From Gammaproteobacteria bacterium (GTDB lineage Bacteria; Pseudomonadota; Gammaproteobacteria; Steroidobacterales; Steroidobacteraceae), in NCBI GenBank assembly GCA_028293725.1, contig JAQGOE010000048.1, positions 26,923-90,922 of the forward strand: 64,000 nt of DNA, in the 5' to 3' direction. Each line of letters begins with the position of its first letter. Positions within the stretch are counted from its first letter, which is position 1. A program made the position numbers and the translations under genes. The notes beneath the pieces were generated by a model. It searched no databases. It was not told the DNA's origin and worked only from the letters and a program-made list of their open reading frames with translations. Of the stretch, positions 1-6,561 are shown piece after piece.

Positions 1-203
1 TTGAGGTAGGCGAGCACCATCTCGTTGCCTTCCTCGTCTTCGATCATCACTTCGACCGAGCCGCTGATGATGTAGTACAGCACGTCGGGCAGATCGCCCG
101 CGTGTATGACGACCGTCTTCGACGGAACGGTTCGTATCCGGCAATAGCTCAGAAATCGATTGATCGCCGGGATGTCGCTCAACGGCTTGATGTTTTCGTC
201 CAT
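1..203 (-). CDS. Crp/Vfr-family cAMP receptor regulator (N-terminal part, cut by window edge)
   Basis: The minus strand from an ATG at 203 encodes 67 residues that run off the window start. They begin MDENIKPLSDIPAI and continue into the first strands of a cyclic-nucleotide-binding domain, with a YYIISGSVEVMIED stretch typical of Vfr/Clp/CRP. Proteins of this family bind cAMP (or c-di-GMP in the Clp branch) and activate transcription through a C-terminal helix-turn-helix, which is outside the window. Neighbouring coq7 on the same strand fits the vfr/crp-speD-coq7 neighbourhood of pseudomonads and xanthomonads. The family is clear; the effector cannot be told from this fragment. Confidence 0.85.
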   Translation of the reverse strand, partial: MDENIKPLSDIPAINRFLSYCRIRTVPSKTVVIHAGDLPDVLYYIISGSVEVMIEDEEGNEMVLAYL

Positions 204-340
204 ACCGGCTCCCCGAAATTCGCTTTTTAGCGGCGGCCCGCTTTTTTATACATATGTCTGCCTGACTGCAAGCGTACCGGGCCACGTGGGCCGGAGGCAA
301 CGACAGTCAGCACTCTTCAATGAAACGGTCAAAGTCACGG

Positions 341-1003
341 TCAGATCCAATACGCGGCGCTCGTCATGAGTCGCGCCGTGTTACGCATGAGGAACCGGAC
401 CGGTGACGGCAGCTCAACGCCACCCGCTGCTTTTGCGCTCAATCCATGTGCTATCTCGTCGGTTCGCATTGTCTGAAGTATGGCACGGCTGCGGGCATCA
501 TCTGGTGGCAGTCGCGCGAGGTGCTCATCGAGATGGCCTTCCACCTGCCGTTCTGTTTCGACGACAAAGCCGAGACTGGTGCGATCGCCCAGCAGCGCGG
601 CGGCAGCCCCGATCGCAAACGAGCCCGCATACCACAGGGGATTCAGCAGGCTCGGGCGTGACTCCAGCTCCTTCAGACGGGTCTCGCACCAAGCGAGATG
701 ATCGGTTTCTTCATCCGCCGCTTTTAGAAGTAGCTGGCGCGTTGCAGCGGAGCGGGCTACCAGAGCCTGGCCGTGGTAGAGCGCTTGCGCTGCGATTTCG
801 CCGGCGTGGTTTACGCGCATGAGTGCGGCGGACTCGCGCTTTTCAATTTCTGTGAGTGGAGAGGGCGATGGGGCTGCCGCCGCGCGCTCGGCCACCCCCA
901 CGGGCTCCGGCATCGGCCGTGAAGCTGTGGCTGGGGCGAAGACGGACCGCAAGGCCCGGTCGGCTGCGGAAATCAGGGTGTCCAGGGGACTTTCCGACTG
1001 CAT
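341..1003 (-). CDS. coq7: Ubiquinone biosynthesis C6 hydroxylase Coq7 (2-nonaprenyl-3-methyl-6-methoxy-1,4-benzoquinol hydroxylase)
   Basis: The 220-residue protein starts at [19 protein letters not shown]. The frame stays open upstream, but that part resembles nothing and crosses the rplM promoter. The di-iron carboxylate ligands are visible in the family motifs [28 protein letters not shown] and DEIAHG. Coq7 is a membrane-associated di-iron monooxygenase that performs the C6 hydroxylation in ubiquinone synthesis, the step done by the flavoprotein UbiF in E. coli. With UbiH and UbiI encoded further along (7876-10476), all three ring hydroxylations are covered. The length matches the roughly 215-residue Pseudomonas protein. 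The gene is divergent from rplM. Confidence 0.93.
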   Translation of the reverse strand: MQSESPLDTLISAADRALRSVFAPATASRPMPEPVGVAERAAAAPSPSPLTEIEKRESAALMRVNHAGEIAAQALYHGQALVARSAATRQLLLKAADEETDHLAWCETRLKELESRPSLLNPLWYAGSFAIGAAAALLGDRTSLGFVVETERQVEGHLDEHLARLPPDDARSRAILQTMRTDEIAHGLSAKAAGGVELPSPVRFLMRNTARLMTSAAYWI

Positions 1004-1112
1004 GCACTCATTATAAGGGGGACCTTCGCCCGGCCGCACGTCAGGAAATGTCTTAAGAGCCCCTGGCGTGGGCTTGGCCGGAGCCCGATCCGGAACTTTC
1101 GGGCTATCGCCT

Positions 1113-1141
1113 TTGCATTGGCGGACCCGCTTGAGTACACT
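1113..1141 (+). promoter_or_regulatory. Predicted sigma-70 promoter of rplM-rpsI
   Basis: A -35 box TTGCAT (1113-1118) and a -10 box TACACT (1136-1141) are separated by 17 bp. Transcription would start near 1148 and leave a leader of about 50 nt before the rplM ATG. The assignment is by eye from consensus and position only. Confidence 0.55.
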
Positions 1142-1196
1142 TCCCGGCCTTTTTTCGACCCCGCAAAGTGCGTGGGCGGCTGACTGGTTTACCCCT

Positions 1197-1640
1197 ATGC
1201 CTATTACGAAGACCACTGAATTTGCCAAGTCCGGCAGTGTCCGCGGCGACTGGTTCGTAGTCGACGCCAGCGACAAGACGCTGGGACGCCTCGCCACACA
1301 GATTGCCCACCGTTTGAGGGGTAAGCACAAGGCTATTTACAGCCCGCACGTGGACATGGGCGATCACATCGTCGTGCTGAACGCCGAGAAGATCCATGTC
1401 ACGGGGCGCAAGCTCACCGACAAGATCTACTACCATCACACTGGCTACATCGGCGGCATCAAGTCGATCGCGCTGGAGAAGCTCCTCAAGGAGCATCCCG
1501 AGCGTGTGATCGAGATCGCGGTGAAGGGCATGCTGCCGAAGAACACTCTCGGCCGAAGCATGTTCCGCAAGCTCCATGTGTTCGCGGGTGCCGAGCACCC
1601 CCACCAAGCGCAGCAGCCGCAGCCGCTCGAGATTCAGTAA
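1197..1640 (+). CDS. rplM: 50S ribosomal protein L13
   Basis: The protein has 147 residues from ATG 1197 ([15 protein letters not shown]). The frame is open further upstream, but that portion overlaps the promoter and lacks L13 similarity. The family signatures are [20 protein letters not shown] near the N-terminus, [12 protein letters not shown] in the middle and [19 protein letters not shown] near the end. L13 is an early-assembly protein of the large subunit. It is followed after 12 bp by rpsI, the universal bacterial arrangement. E. coli L13 has 142 residues, so the length is normal. Confidence 0.97.
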   Translation: MPITKTTEFAKSGSVRGDWFVVDASDKTLGRLATQIAHRLRGKHKAIYSPHVDMGDHIVVLNAEKIHVTGRKLTDKIYYHHTGYIGGIKSIALEKLLKEHPERVIEIAVKGMLPKNTLGRSMFRKLHVFAGAEHPHQAQQPQPLEIQ

Positions 1641-1652
1641 GGATCCTTATTC

Positions 1653-2069
1653 ATGCCAGCAGCAGTCTCTCATCGTCAGGTCGTCGACCGCCAATACGGC
1701 ACCGGCCGCCGCAAAACCGCCACGGCCCGTGTGTACATGCAGGCGGGCACCGGAAAAATCACCGTCAACGAGCGCTCGCTCGATGAGTTCTTCGGCCGCG
1801 AGACCGGCCGCATGATCGTGCGCCAGCCGCTCGAGGCAGTGCAGCTCATGGGCAAGTTCGACATCAAAGTGCGAGTCGACGGCGGTGGCATCACCGGCCA
1901 GGCCGGCGCGATCCGCCACGGCATCACTCGTGCCCTGATGGAGTACGACGAGAGCCTGCGCAAGACGTTGCGCGATGCCGGCTTCGTGACGCGCGACGCG
2001 CGCGAGGTCGAGCGCAAGAAGGTCGGGCGCCGCAAAGCCCGCCGCGGTCCTCAGTACTCGAAGCGGTAA
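1653..2069 (+). CDS. rpsI: 30S ribosomal protein S9
   Basis: The 138-residue protein contains the S9 core: [15 protein letters not shown], then [19 protein letters not shown], and the basic C-terminal tail [11 protein letters not shown] that reaches the P-site tRNA in the ribosome. An AAGGATCC stretch precedes the ATG at an appropriate distance. It is cotranscribed with rplM. Confidence 0.97.
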   Translation: MPAAVSHRQVVDRQYGTGRRKTATARVYMQAGTGKITVNERSLDEFFGRETGRMIVRQPLEAVQLMGKFDIKVRVDGGGITGQAGAIRHGITRALMEYDESLRKTLRDAGFVTRDAREVERKKVGRRKARRGPQYSKR

Positions 2070-2131
2070 GTTTGCAGGCCGGCCGGCTGCGGTTATTCTC
2101 CGCACCGGCCGGTCGCTTCGTGGGTGGCACC

Positions 2132-2159
2132 GCCGGCAAAAACCACGCTTTTTGCCGGC
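2132..2159 (+). terminator. Hairpin downstream of rpsI, probable terminator
   Basis: An 11-bp perfect stem (GCCGGCAAAAA paired with TTTTTGCCGGC) encloses a 6-nt loop. The five T residues are part of the stem rather than a free tail, so termination efficiency is uncertain. A GC-rich imperfect hairpin lies just before it at about 2079-2112. Confidence 0.45.
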
Positions 2160-2186
2160 CGCTGAACAGAGGCACGGAGATGATCC

Positions 2187-2214
2187 GCGAAAACCGCCGC
2201 AGGCGAGTTTTCGC
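2187..2214. other. Stable hairpin just upstream of tRNA-Gln
   Basis: GCGAAAACCGCC (2187-2198) pairs with GGCG-A-GTTTTCGC (2202-2214) with one bulged A. It ends 10 bp before the tRNA. It could be a terminator on either strand or a processing signal for the tRNA precursor; the sequence does not decide. Confidence 0.4.
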
Positions 2215-2224
2215 CAATAAATGA

Positions 2225-2299
2225 TGGGGGATCGTCTAGTGGTAGGACAACGGACTCTGACTCCGTTTACCTAGGTTCGAATCCTAGTCCCCCAGCCAA
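2225..2299 (+). tRNA. tRNA-Gln (anticodon CTG)
   Basis: The 75-nt sequence folds as a cloverleaf. The acceptor strands TGGGGGA and TCCCCCA close it, the anticodon loop is CTCTGAC with anticodon CTG, the T arm contains GGTTCGAATCC, and the 3' CCA is encoded. It is very close to E. coli tRNA-Gln, including the unusual first base U that pairs with A72. Confidence 0.97.
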
Positions 2300-2305
2300 A
2301 CGTAA

Positions 2306-2331
2306 AAGGCCCGCCTCATGGCGGGCCTTTC
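2306..2331 (+). terminator. Terminator after tRNA-Gln
   Basis: AAAGGCCCGCC and GGCGGGCCTTT form an 11-bp stem around a TCAT loop, six bases after the tRNA. The 3' stem ends in TTT, but the following bases (CGCGTTT) are only moderately T-rich. Confidence 0.7.
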
Positions 2332-2463
2332 GCGTTTCTGGGGTGGGGTTGAGAGTGGGAATCCAATGGCCGGCCCCATGGCGGGCCTGTCGCGTTGCCG
2401 CCGGTTGGGTGAGGTGTGGGAATCCGAGGGCCGGCGCCCATGGCGGCCTTGTGTGTTTCCGCC
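2318..2463. repeat. Degenerate tandem repeat derived from the tRNA terminator region
   Basis: Three head-to-tail units of about 60 bp begin at 2318, 2377 and 2439; the third is incomplete. Each begins CATGGCGG(G)CCT and continues through a G/T-rich stretch to GTGGGAATCC and GGCCGGC. The first unit includes the 3' arm of the tRNA terminator. No convincing gene lies between the terminator and the end of rpiA at 2568. The ORFs that cross here read through the repeat and resemble nothing. Confidence 0.65.
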
Positions 2464-2567
2464 CGGTCAGTCGTGTCGGGTGGCTGTGACCGTCAGCGTG
2501 TTAGGTGTTGGTTTGTCGCACACGGCAGGTTGTCTCACGCGTGCCGGCGCGGCTTTTATCCCGCCTC

Positions 2568-3242
2568 TTACACCACTTCGACTCCGCTATTCGTTGCGAT
2601 CAGCAACACGTCGGCGGGACGGTTTGCGAACAGACCAACAGTGACCACGCCCGCCAACTGATTCAGCTGTTGCTCGAGGGCGGGTGGGTCGGTGATGGAG
2701 AGATCGTGCACGTCGAGGATGTGGTTGCCGTTGTCCGTGACACATCCCTCGCGCCATACCGGACGACCACCGAATGCGACGAGCTCGCGCGCGACGAGTG
2801 AGCGCGCCATCGGGATGACCTCGATGGGGAGTGGGAACTTACCCAGGCGGGTCACGACCTTCCCGTCGTCGACGATGCAGATGAACCGCGACGCAGCGGC
2901 GGTGACGATCTTCTCGCGAGTGAGTGCTGCACCACCGCCCTTGATGAGATGACGGGAGCGGGTCGCCTCATCGGCACCATCGATATAGAACTGCAGGTTG
3001 TCGACGTCGTTCAGGTCGAGGACCTTGATACCGATCGCCTGAAGGCGCGTCGTCGTCGCGTTGGAGCTCGAGACGGCGGCTCCGATGCGCTCATGGACGC
3101 TGGCGAGCACATCGATGAAGCAGTTCACGGTAGAGCCAGTGCCCACGCCGATGATGGCCCCCTGCTCGAGACCGCGATCGAGAAGATAAGCGAGAGCCGC
3201 CTGCGCCACGCGCTGCTTCTTTGCGTCACTTTCCGCAGACAT
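2568..3242 (-). CDS. rpiA: Ribose-5-phosphate isomerase A
   Basis: The 224-residue protein matches RpiA in length and motifs. It has [13 protein letters not shown] near residue 36 (phosphate-binding loop), [33 protein letters not shown] (catalytic region with the Asp and Lys of the family) and a C-terminal [17 protein letters not shown]. The enzyme interconverts ribose 5-phosphate and ribulose 5-phosphate in the pentose phosphate pathway. It is a single-gene unit facing away from the small peptide gene at 3530-3580. Confidence 0.96.
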   Translation of the reverse strand: MSAESDAKKQRVAQAALAYLLDRGLEQGAIIGVGTGSTVNCFIDVLASVHERIGAAVSSSNATTTRLQAIGIKVLDLNDVDNLQFYIDGADEATRSRHLIKGGGAALTREKIVTAAASRFICIVDDGKVVTRLGKFPLPIEVIPMARSLVARELVAFGGRPVWREGCVTDNGNHILDVHDLSITDPPALEQQLNQLAGVVTVGLFANRPADVLLIATNSGVEVV

Positions 3243-3454
3243 CGTTCACCTCACACATGAGTATCGAGCGAGCAGGCGCGCTGGAAGGGCGACCGTTAAC
3301 GTTAATAACGCGTGTTCGACTGGAAAACTAGCGCTAAAACGCGCCGAGGGAAACTGCGAAGGGGCTCATCGATGTGGGTCGTGCCGCGGTGGGTGTGGGG
3401 TCACTGCCGCGTGACGAGTCGTGCCTACTGAAAAAAATACCGACCTGCAGAAAC
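3243..3454. other. Intergenic region upstream of rpiA
   Basis: No gene is visible. The stretch is AT-richer than its surroundings around 3290-3345 and contains the palindromic GTTAACGTTAATAACG sequence (about 3296-3311), which could be part of the rpiA control region on the minus strand. No certain promoter pair was identified. Confidence 0.4.
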
Positions 3455-3484
3455 GACTGTGCCCGCTTTTCGGCGGGCACAGTC
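3455..3484 (-). terminator. Terminator of the lysine-rich peptide unit
   Basis: A perfect 12-bp stem (GACTGTGCCCGC and its complement) surrounds a short T/A-rich loop. On the minus strand it is followed by a stretch that reaches a run of T residues about 15 nt on. It is placed to end the transcript of the 3530-3580 gene and can also act on the other strand. Confidence 0.7.
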
Positions 3485-3529
3485 TCTGCGATTCACTTGG
3501 GAGGCGCTTGCGCGGCCCCCAAGTCAGGC

Positions 3530-3580
3530 CTACTTCTTCTTCGCAGCTTTCTTCTTAGCCTTCTTTTTCGCTTTCGCCAT
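3530..3580 (-). CDS. 16-residue lysine-rich peptide (MAKAKKKAKKKAAKKK)
   Basis: A minus-strand ATG at 3580 opens a 17-codon frame of only Met, Ala and Lys, ending in TAG. It is supported by a good ribosome site (CTGGAGAGCCAAC before ATG), a promoter-like pair at 3620-3649, and two hairpins downstream (3495-3524 and 3455-3484), the second a strong terminator. The frame stays open upstream to 3724, but only the last ATG has a ribosome site. The composition resembles the tails of histone-H1-like bacterial proteins, which suggests nucleic-acid or polyanion binding; this is inference. A small RNA with an incidental frame is the main alternative. Confidence 0.6.
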   Translation of the reverse strand: MAKAKKKAKKKAAKKK

Positions 3581-3619
3581 GTTGGCTCTCCAGGTTAACG
3601 GGTTAGTCCGAGGTCGGAG

Positions 3620-3649
3620 TATATACACGCGAAACAAAATTACAAGCAA
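3620..3649 (-). promoter_or_regulatory. Predicted promoter of the lysine-rich peptide unit
   Basis: On the minus strand TTGCTT (3649-3644) and TATATA (3625-3620) are 18 bp apart; TATACT overlaps the latter. The start would fall near 3612, giving a 5' leader of about 32 nt before the peptide ATG. Confidence 0.5.
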
Positions 3650-3765
3650 GCGTGCGCGCAACTGTGACAAGTGTGATAGGCGTTCGCATCGCGCGAAGGT
3701 GTGCGAAGGGACCCCGCGGTGCATGCGTGAGGCGTGCGCTCATGGTGTCGATACCACCCGCTGCA

Positions 3766-4230
3766 TCACTCGATCGAGAGAATGAATTTCCATTCCGCGG
3801 GTTCCAGCGGCGTGATGGAGAGTCGGTTGCCCTTACGCAGCAGAACCATGTTTTTAAGCTCTTTCGTCGCATGTTTGCGCAGCTCCTCGAGCGTGATGAC
3901 GTGCGCGAGACGGCGCTCGAGTTGCACATCGACCATGAACCAACGCGGCTCGGCGGGGACGCTGTCCGGGTCGTAGTGATGATGCTTGCGATCGAAGGCG
4001 GTGGGGTCGGGATACCCTTCCTTCACTATATTCATGATGGCGACGATTCCCGGTACGTCGGTGCTCGAATAGTAGAGAAAGGCCAGGTCACCCTTCTTCA
4101 TATCGTCCCGAAGCATGTTGCGCGCTTGGTAATTGCGCACTCCGTCCCAGGCAGTGGTGTGACGCTTGGCACGCTCGAGGTCCTCGACGCTGAACGAGGT
4201 GGGTTCGGTTTTCATCAGCCAATAGCGCAT
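3766..4230 (-). CDS. EVE domain-containing protein
   Basis: The 154-residue protein starts at MRYWLMKTEPTSFSVEDLE. The WLMKTEP and WDGVRNYQARNMLRDDM motifs and the GDLAFLYYSS stretch are typical of the EVE domain, a PUA-like fold that binds modified bases in nucleic acids (as in thymocyte nuclear protein 1). The start lies inside the 3' end of ygfA (16-bp overlap), indicating translational coupling. The exact substrate is unknown. The longer open frame upstream is the ygfA region read in another frame and was discarded. Confidence 0.9.
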   Translation of the reverse strand: MRYWLMKTEPTSFSVEDLERAKRHTTAWDGVRNYQARNMLRDDMKKGDLAFLYYSSTDVPGIVAIMNIVKEGYPDPTAFDRKHHHYDPDSVPAEPRWFMVDVQLERRLAHVITLEELRKHATKELKNMVLLRKGNRLSITPLEPAEWKFILSIE

Positions 4231-4820
4231 TTCACGATCCTTTCTTCGGTAACCACCGCATCGAGTCTTACGTCGTGAGCGGCGGCAGTGAGGCCTTCGA
4301 CTTGCTGAAACGCATACGCAATACCGATCAGGCGTGGTGCATGCCACGCGGCTCGCCACCTTCGGAACGCGAATGCGCGATCGTAGTAACCACCACCCAT
4401 GCCGAGGCGAACGCCGCATGCATCGAAGCCGACGAGGGGAAGGAACACGACATCGAGCCAGCGTGCGCCGATTACCCGGAAGCTTTCGGGCTCGTGTATC
4501 CCGAGACGATTGCGTCGCTGACGCCCTGTCAGCTCCACAAAGCGCATCTTGCGTCCCAGTGAATGCCGGTCGATGCGTGGCACGTAGATGTGGCAACCGC
4601 GACGGCGGGCGAGCTCGATGAGAGGCACCGTGTCGAGTTCGGAAGGCAGCGCTGCGTATACGGCAATGCGCCACCCGGCCTGCAAGTGGAGATAGCGATC
4701 GGCGTTGCGGGCAACGAGTTGGGCAATGCGGGCGCGTTCACTGGCAGAGACGCTGCGGCGTCGCGCCCGCAATGTTTTCCGCAATGCCTTACGGTCGGTT
4801 ACGGGTATCGCTTCAGTCAT
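4215..4820 (-). CDS. ygfA: 5-formyltetrahydrofolate cyclo-ligase
   Basis: The 201-residue protein has the family's N-terminal RKTLRARRRSVSASERA basic segment, YAALPSELDTVPLIELARRRG and the ATP-binding motif MGGGYYDRAFAF near residue 141. It converts 5-formyl-THF to 5,10-methenyl-THF. It sits downstream of zapA and 6S RNA in the order found in E. coli (zapA-ssrS-ygfA), and the transcript probably reads through from 6S RNA. It is followed by the overlapping EVE-domain gene. Confidence 0.93.
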   Translation of the reverse strand: MTEAIPVTDRKALRKTLRARRRSVSASERARIAQLVARNADRYLHLQAGWRIAVYAALPSELDTVPLIELARRRGCHIYVPRIDRHSLGRKMRFVELTGRQRRNRLGIHEPESFRVIGARWLDVVFLPLVGFDACGVRLGMGGGYYDRAFAFRRWRAAWHAPRLIGIAYAFQQVEGLTAAAHDVRLDAVVTEERIVKCAIG

Positions 4821-4850
4821 GAGGTTGGCGCCCCGAAAGCGGCGCAGCGC

Positions 4851-4961
4851 TGGTTAGTCATGACGCTGAGGGCTTGCCTCGCGACCGAAGGCCACGCCTT
4901 TCCTGGCCGCCGTACGAAGACGCTGCCCTGGTTAGTCGTGACGCGGAGGGCTTGCCTCGCG
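4851..4961. repeat. Pair of 33-bp imperfect direct repeats between 6S RNA and ygfA
   Basis: The segments 4851-4883 and 4929-4961 match at 31 of 33 positions and are 78 bp apart. Similarity continues weakly after each copy (an ACCGAA...CCACGCCTTT stretch), so the whole is a degenerate 78-bp tandem duplication. It lies in the transcribed spacer after 6S RNA. No RNA family was recognised, and the reading frames across it are not convincing proteins. Confidence 0.7.
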
Positions 4962-5070
4962 GGCTGAGGCGCCCCCACCGAAACCCACGCCTTTCGGTCG
5001 TCGCCCAACGAAGAGGTGGCGTGGGTTCCGCAGAAAGCGCCGTAGGCGTCTTTCTGCCAATGAAGAAGAA

Positions 5071-5263
5071 GCGTCACCCGCAGATGCCGGTGCGAACCGT
5101 TGCTCTCGAACCAGAGCAACAAGTGGGACGAGCTGCGACAGGTAAGGCTTTCCGCTCAAGGCACGGACTTGCACAATGCTGCCTGCAACCCATTGTCCCT
5201 GGGTAGTACAAACTAGGGTCCGAGGTAACCCGGAACGCTTGTCGAACACCGCAGGCGACGCCG
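5071..5263 (-). ncRNA. ssrS: 6S RNA
   Basis: The position between zapA and ygfA is the hallmark of gammaproteobacterial ssrS. On the minus strand the 3' half reads GCCTTACCTGTCGCAGC, then a TTGCTCTGGTTCGAGAGCAA hairpin, then CACCGGCATCTGCGGG, paralleling E. coli 6S RNA. The ends GGCGTC...CGGTG (from 5262) and CACCG...GACGC (to 5071) pair as the closing stem. A TAAAGT box at 5275-5270 fits a -10 element just upstream. 6S RNA mimics an open promoter and sequesters sigma-70 RNA polymerase in stationary phase. The ends are estimated to within about 10 nt. Confidence 0.88.
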
Positions 5264-5349
5264 GGAGTCACTTTACACGAACCCCGGACGGTGCGCAGGA
5301 CCCTTCCCCGATGAGTGGAAGACGCGACTTTCGCGCCACTACACCCAAC

Positions 5350-5676
5350 CTAGAGTTCGAGTTGCTGGCCCCTCTCGATGGCGCCTTCAACGCGCTCGCG
5401 CAGGGCGCGGACCCGGCCACTGGCGTCACTTTCGAGCTTCTCCAGCTTCGCATCGTGGTTCTTCAGTCGCAGCAATTCGTTGGCGAGGTTGAGCGCCACC
5501 ATGACCGCGATCCGGTCGAGACCCACGACCTTGCCGCTGTCACGGATCTCGCGCATGCGGTTGTTCAGGAATTCAGCGGTGTCCAGGAGCGCGGTGCGTT
5601 CCTCATACGGACAGGCGATGACGTATTCCTTCTCCATGATCCTGACGCTGACTCTTGCTTGCTCTTGCATGCTCAT
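5350..5676 (-). CDS. zapA: Cell division protein ZapA
   Basis: The 108-residue protein has the ZapA head (VSVRIMEKEYVIACPYEERTALLDTAEFLN) and the C-terminal coiled coil (LANELLRLKNHDAKLEKLESDA). ZapA binds and bundles FtsZ at the Z-ring. Its start overlaps the upstream coiled-coil gene by 4 bp (ATGA), so the two are translated together, and 6S RNA follows. Confidence 0.92.
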   Translation of the reverse strand: MSMQEQARVSVRIMEKEYVIACPYEERTALLDTAEFLNNRMREIRDSGKVVGLDRIAVMVALNLANELLRLKNHDAKLEKLESDASGRVRALRERVEGAIERGQQLEL

Positions 5677-5903
5677 GAGCCGTGCTCCAGAGTTTTCAAG
5701 CGGCCGATCATAGCTTCGACGCGCGTGCGGACCTGTTCGTTCTTCTGAAGGAGCGAGGCACGCTCGCCGGCCAGCGACTCGTGTCGTTGGCGCAACGCGC
5801 GATTCTCTTCCTTCAGATGTTCCACGGTCGCGACCAGTTCTTCGATGCGCTTTGCGAGTCGCATCAGCTCGAGATCGAGCTGTGTTTTTGTGGTGTCGCT
5901 CAT
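5673..5903 (-). CDS. ZapB-like coiled-coil protein (TIGR02449 family)
   Basis: The 76-residue protein starts at MSDTTKTQLDLELMRLAK; an in-frame ATG nine codons upstream is less likely because the frame there crosses the divergent promoter region. Almost the whole protein is predicted coiled coil (RIEELVATVEHLKEENRALRQ). Proteins of this family are encoded directly before zapA in many gammaproteobacteria and resemble ZapB, suggesting a role at the division site. The function is inferred from neighbourhood. Confidence 0.82.
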   Translation of the reverse strand: MSDTTKTQLDLELMRLAKRIEELVATVEHLKEENRALRQRHESLAGERASLLQKNEQVRTRVEAMIGRLKTLEHGS

Positions 5904-5974
5904 GTCGGGACTATAGAGAGGCTCGCGCATCGGTGCAAATCAACGTACGGCCTCTTCAGGCATAATCCCTAGGA

Positions 5975-6532
5975 ATGAACCAGCCCAGTTACACGGAGAT
6001 CCAGCGCGTCCTCACCGACGAGCGTTCTATGACGGACGCGGCGGAGGCGCACGGCACGCTGGCAGGGTGCCTCTGCGCCGCCATCGGCTATCGGTTCGAG
6101 GATTGGTTGCTCGAGATCCTTCCGGAAGGACGCGCACTCCCGCTTGCCACAGCCGCACTTCGCGAGCTGTATCTCGAGACCTCCGGCGCACTCGAAGGGT
6201 CCGAGATGGAGTTCGAGCTGCTGTTGCCGGAGGACGAAGCATCTCTCGATACACGTACGGTCGCTCTTGCGCAGTGGTGTCAGGGCTTCCTGTATGGCCT
6301 GGGCGGTAGTGCCATTCAGGATGTAGGCCGCTTGCCGGGTGAGGTAGGCGAAATTGTGCGCGACCTCTCGGAAATCACGCGTGTCGGCATCGACGGCGAC
6401 CAGAACTCGGAATCGAACGAGAGCGCCTACGCTGAGCTCGTGGAGTTCGTGCGTGTCGGTGTGCAGCTTGTCTTCGAGGAGCTCAGTCCGCTACGTGACC
6501 AACCCTCCTCCCCGGGCGCGCCGCTTCACTGA
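5975..6532 (+). CDS. ygfB: YgfB/YecA (UPF0149) family protein
   Basis: The 185-residue protein has the UPF0149 pattern: EAHGTLAGCLCA near residue 24, LPEDEASLDTRTVALAQWCQGFLYGLG in the middle and an acidic NESNESAYAELVEFVRVGVQL C-terminal part. In P. aeruginosa YgfB is a regulator linked to beta-lactam tolerance; the molecular role here is not shown. It is the first gene of the ygfB-pepP-ubiH-ubiI operon and is divergent from the zapA transcript. Confidence 0.88.
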   Translation: MNQPSYTEIQRVLTDERSMTDAAEAHGTLAGCLCAAIGYRFEDWLLEILPEGRALPLATAALRELYLETSGALEGSEMEFELLLPEDEASLDTRTVALAQWCQGFLYGLGGSAIQDVGRLPGEVGEIVRDLSEITRVGIDGDQNSESNESAYAELVEFVRVGVQLVFEELSPLRDQPSSPGAPLH

Positions 6533-6561
6533 GAGCCTGGCCAACTAAGGATCCGAAACAC

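Noticed and set aside
1004..1330. Longer minus-strand frame extending Coq7 by 109 residues
   Set aside because: It crosses the divergent rplM promoter and shows no Coq7 similarity; the Met at 1003 matches the family start.
4817..5122. 101-residue minus-strand frame across the 6S spacer repeats
   Set aside because: It runs through the 3' half of 6S RNA and the tandem repeat; its internal similarity is caused by the repeat and there is no ribosome site.
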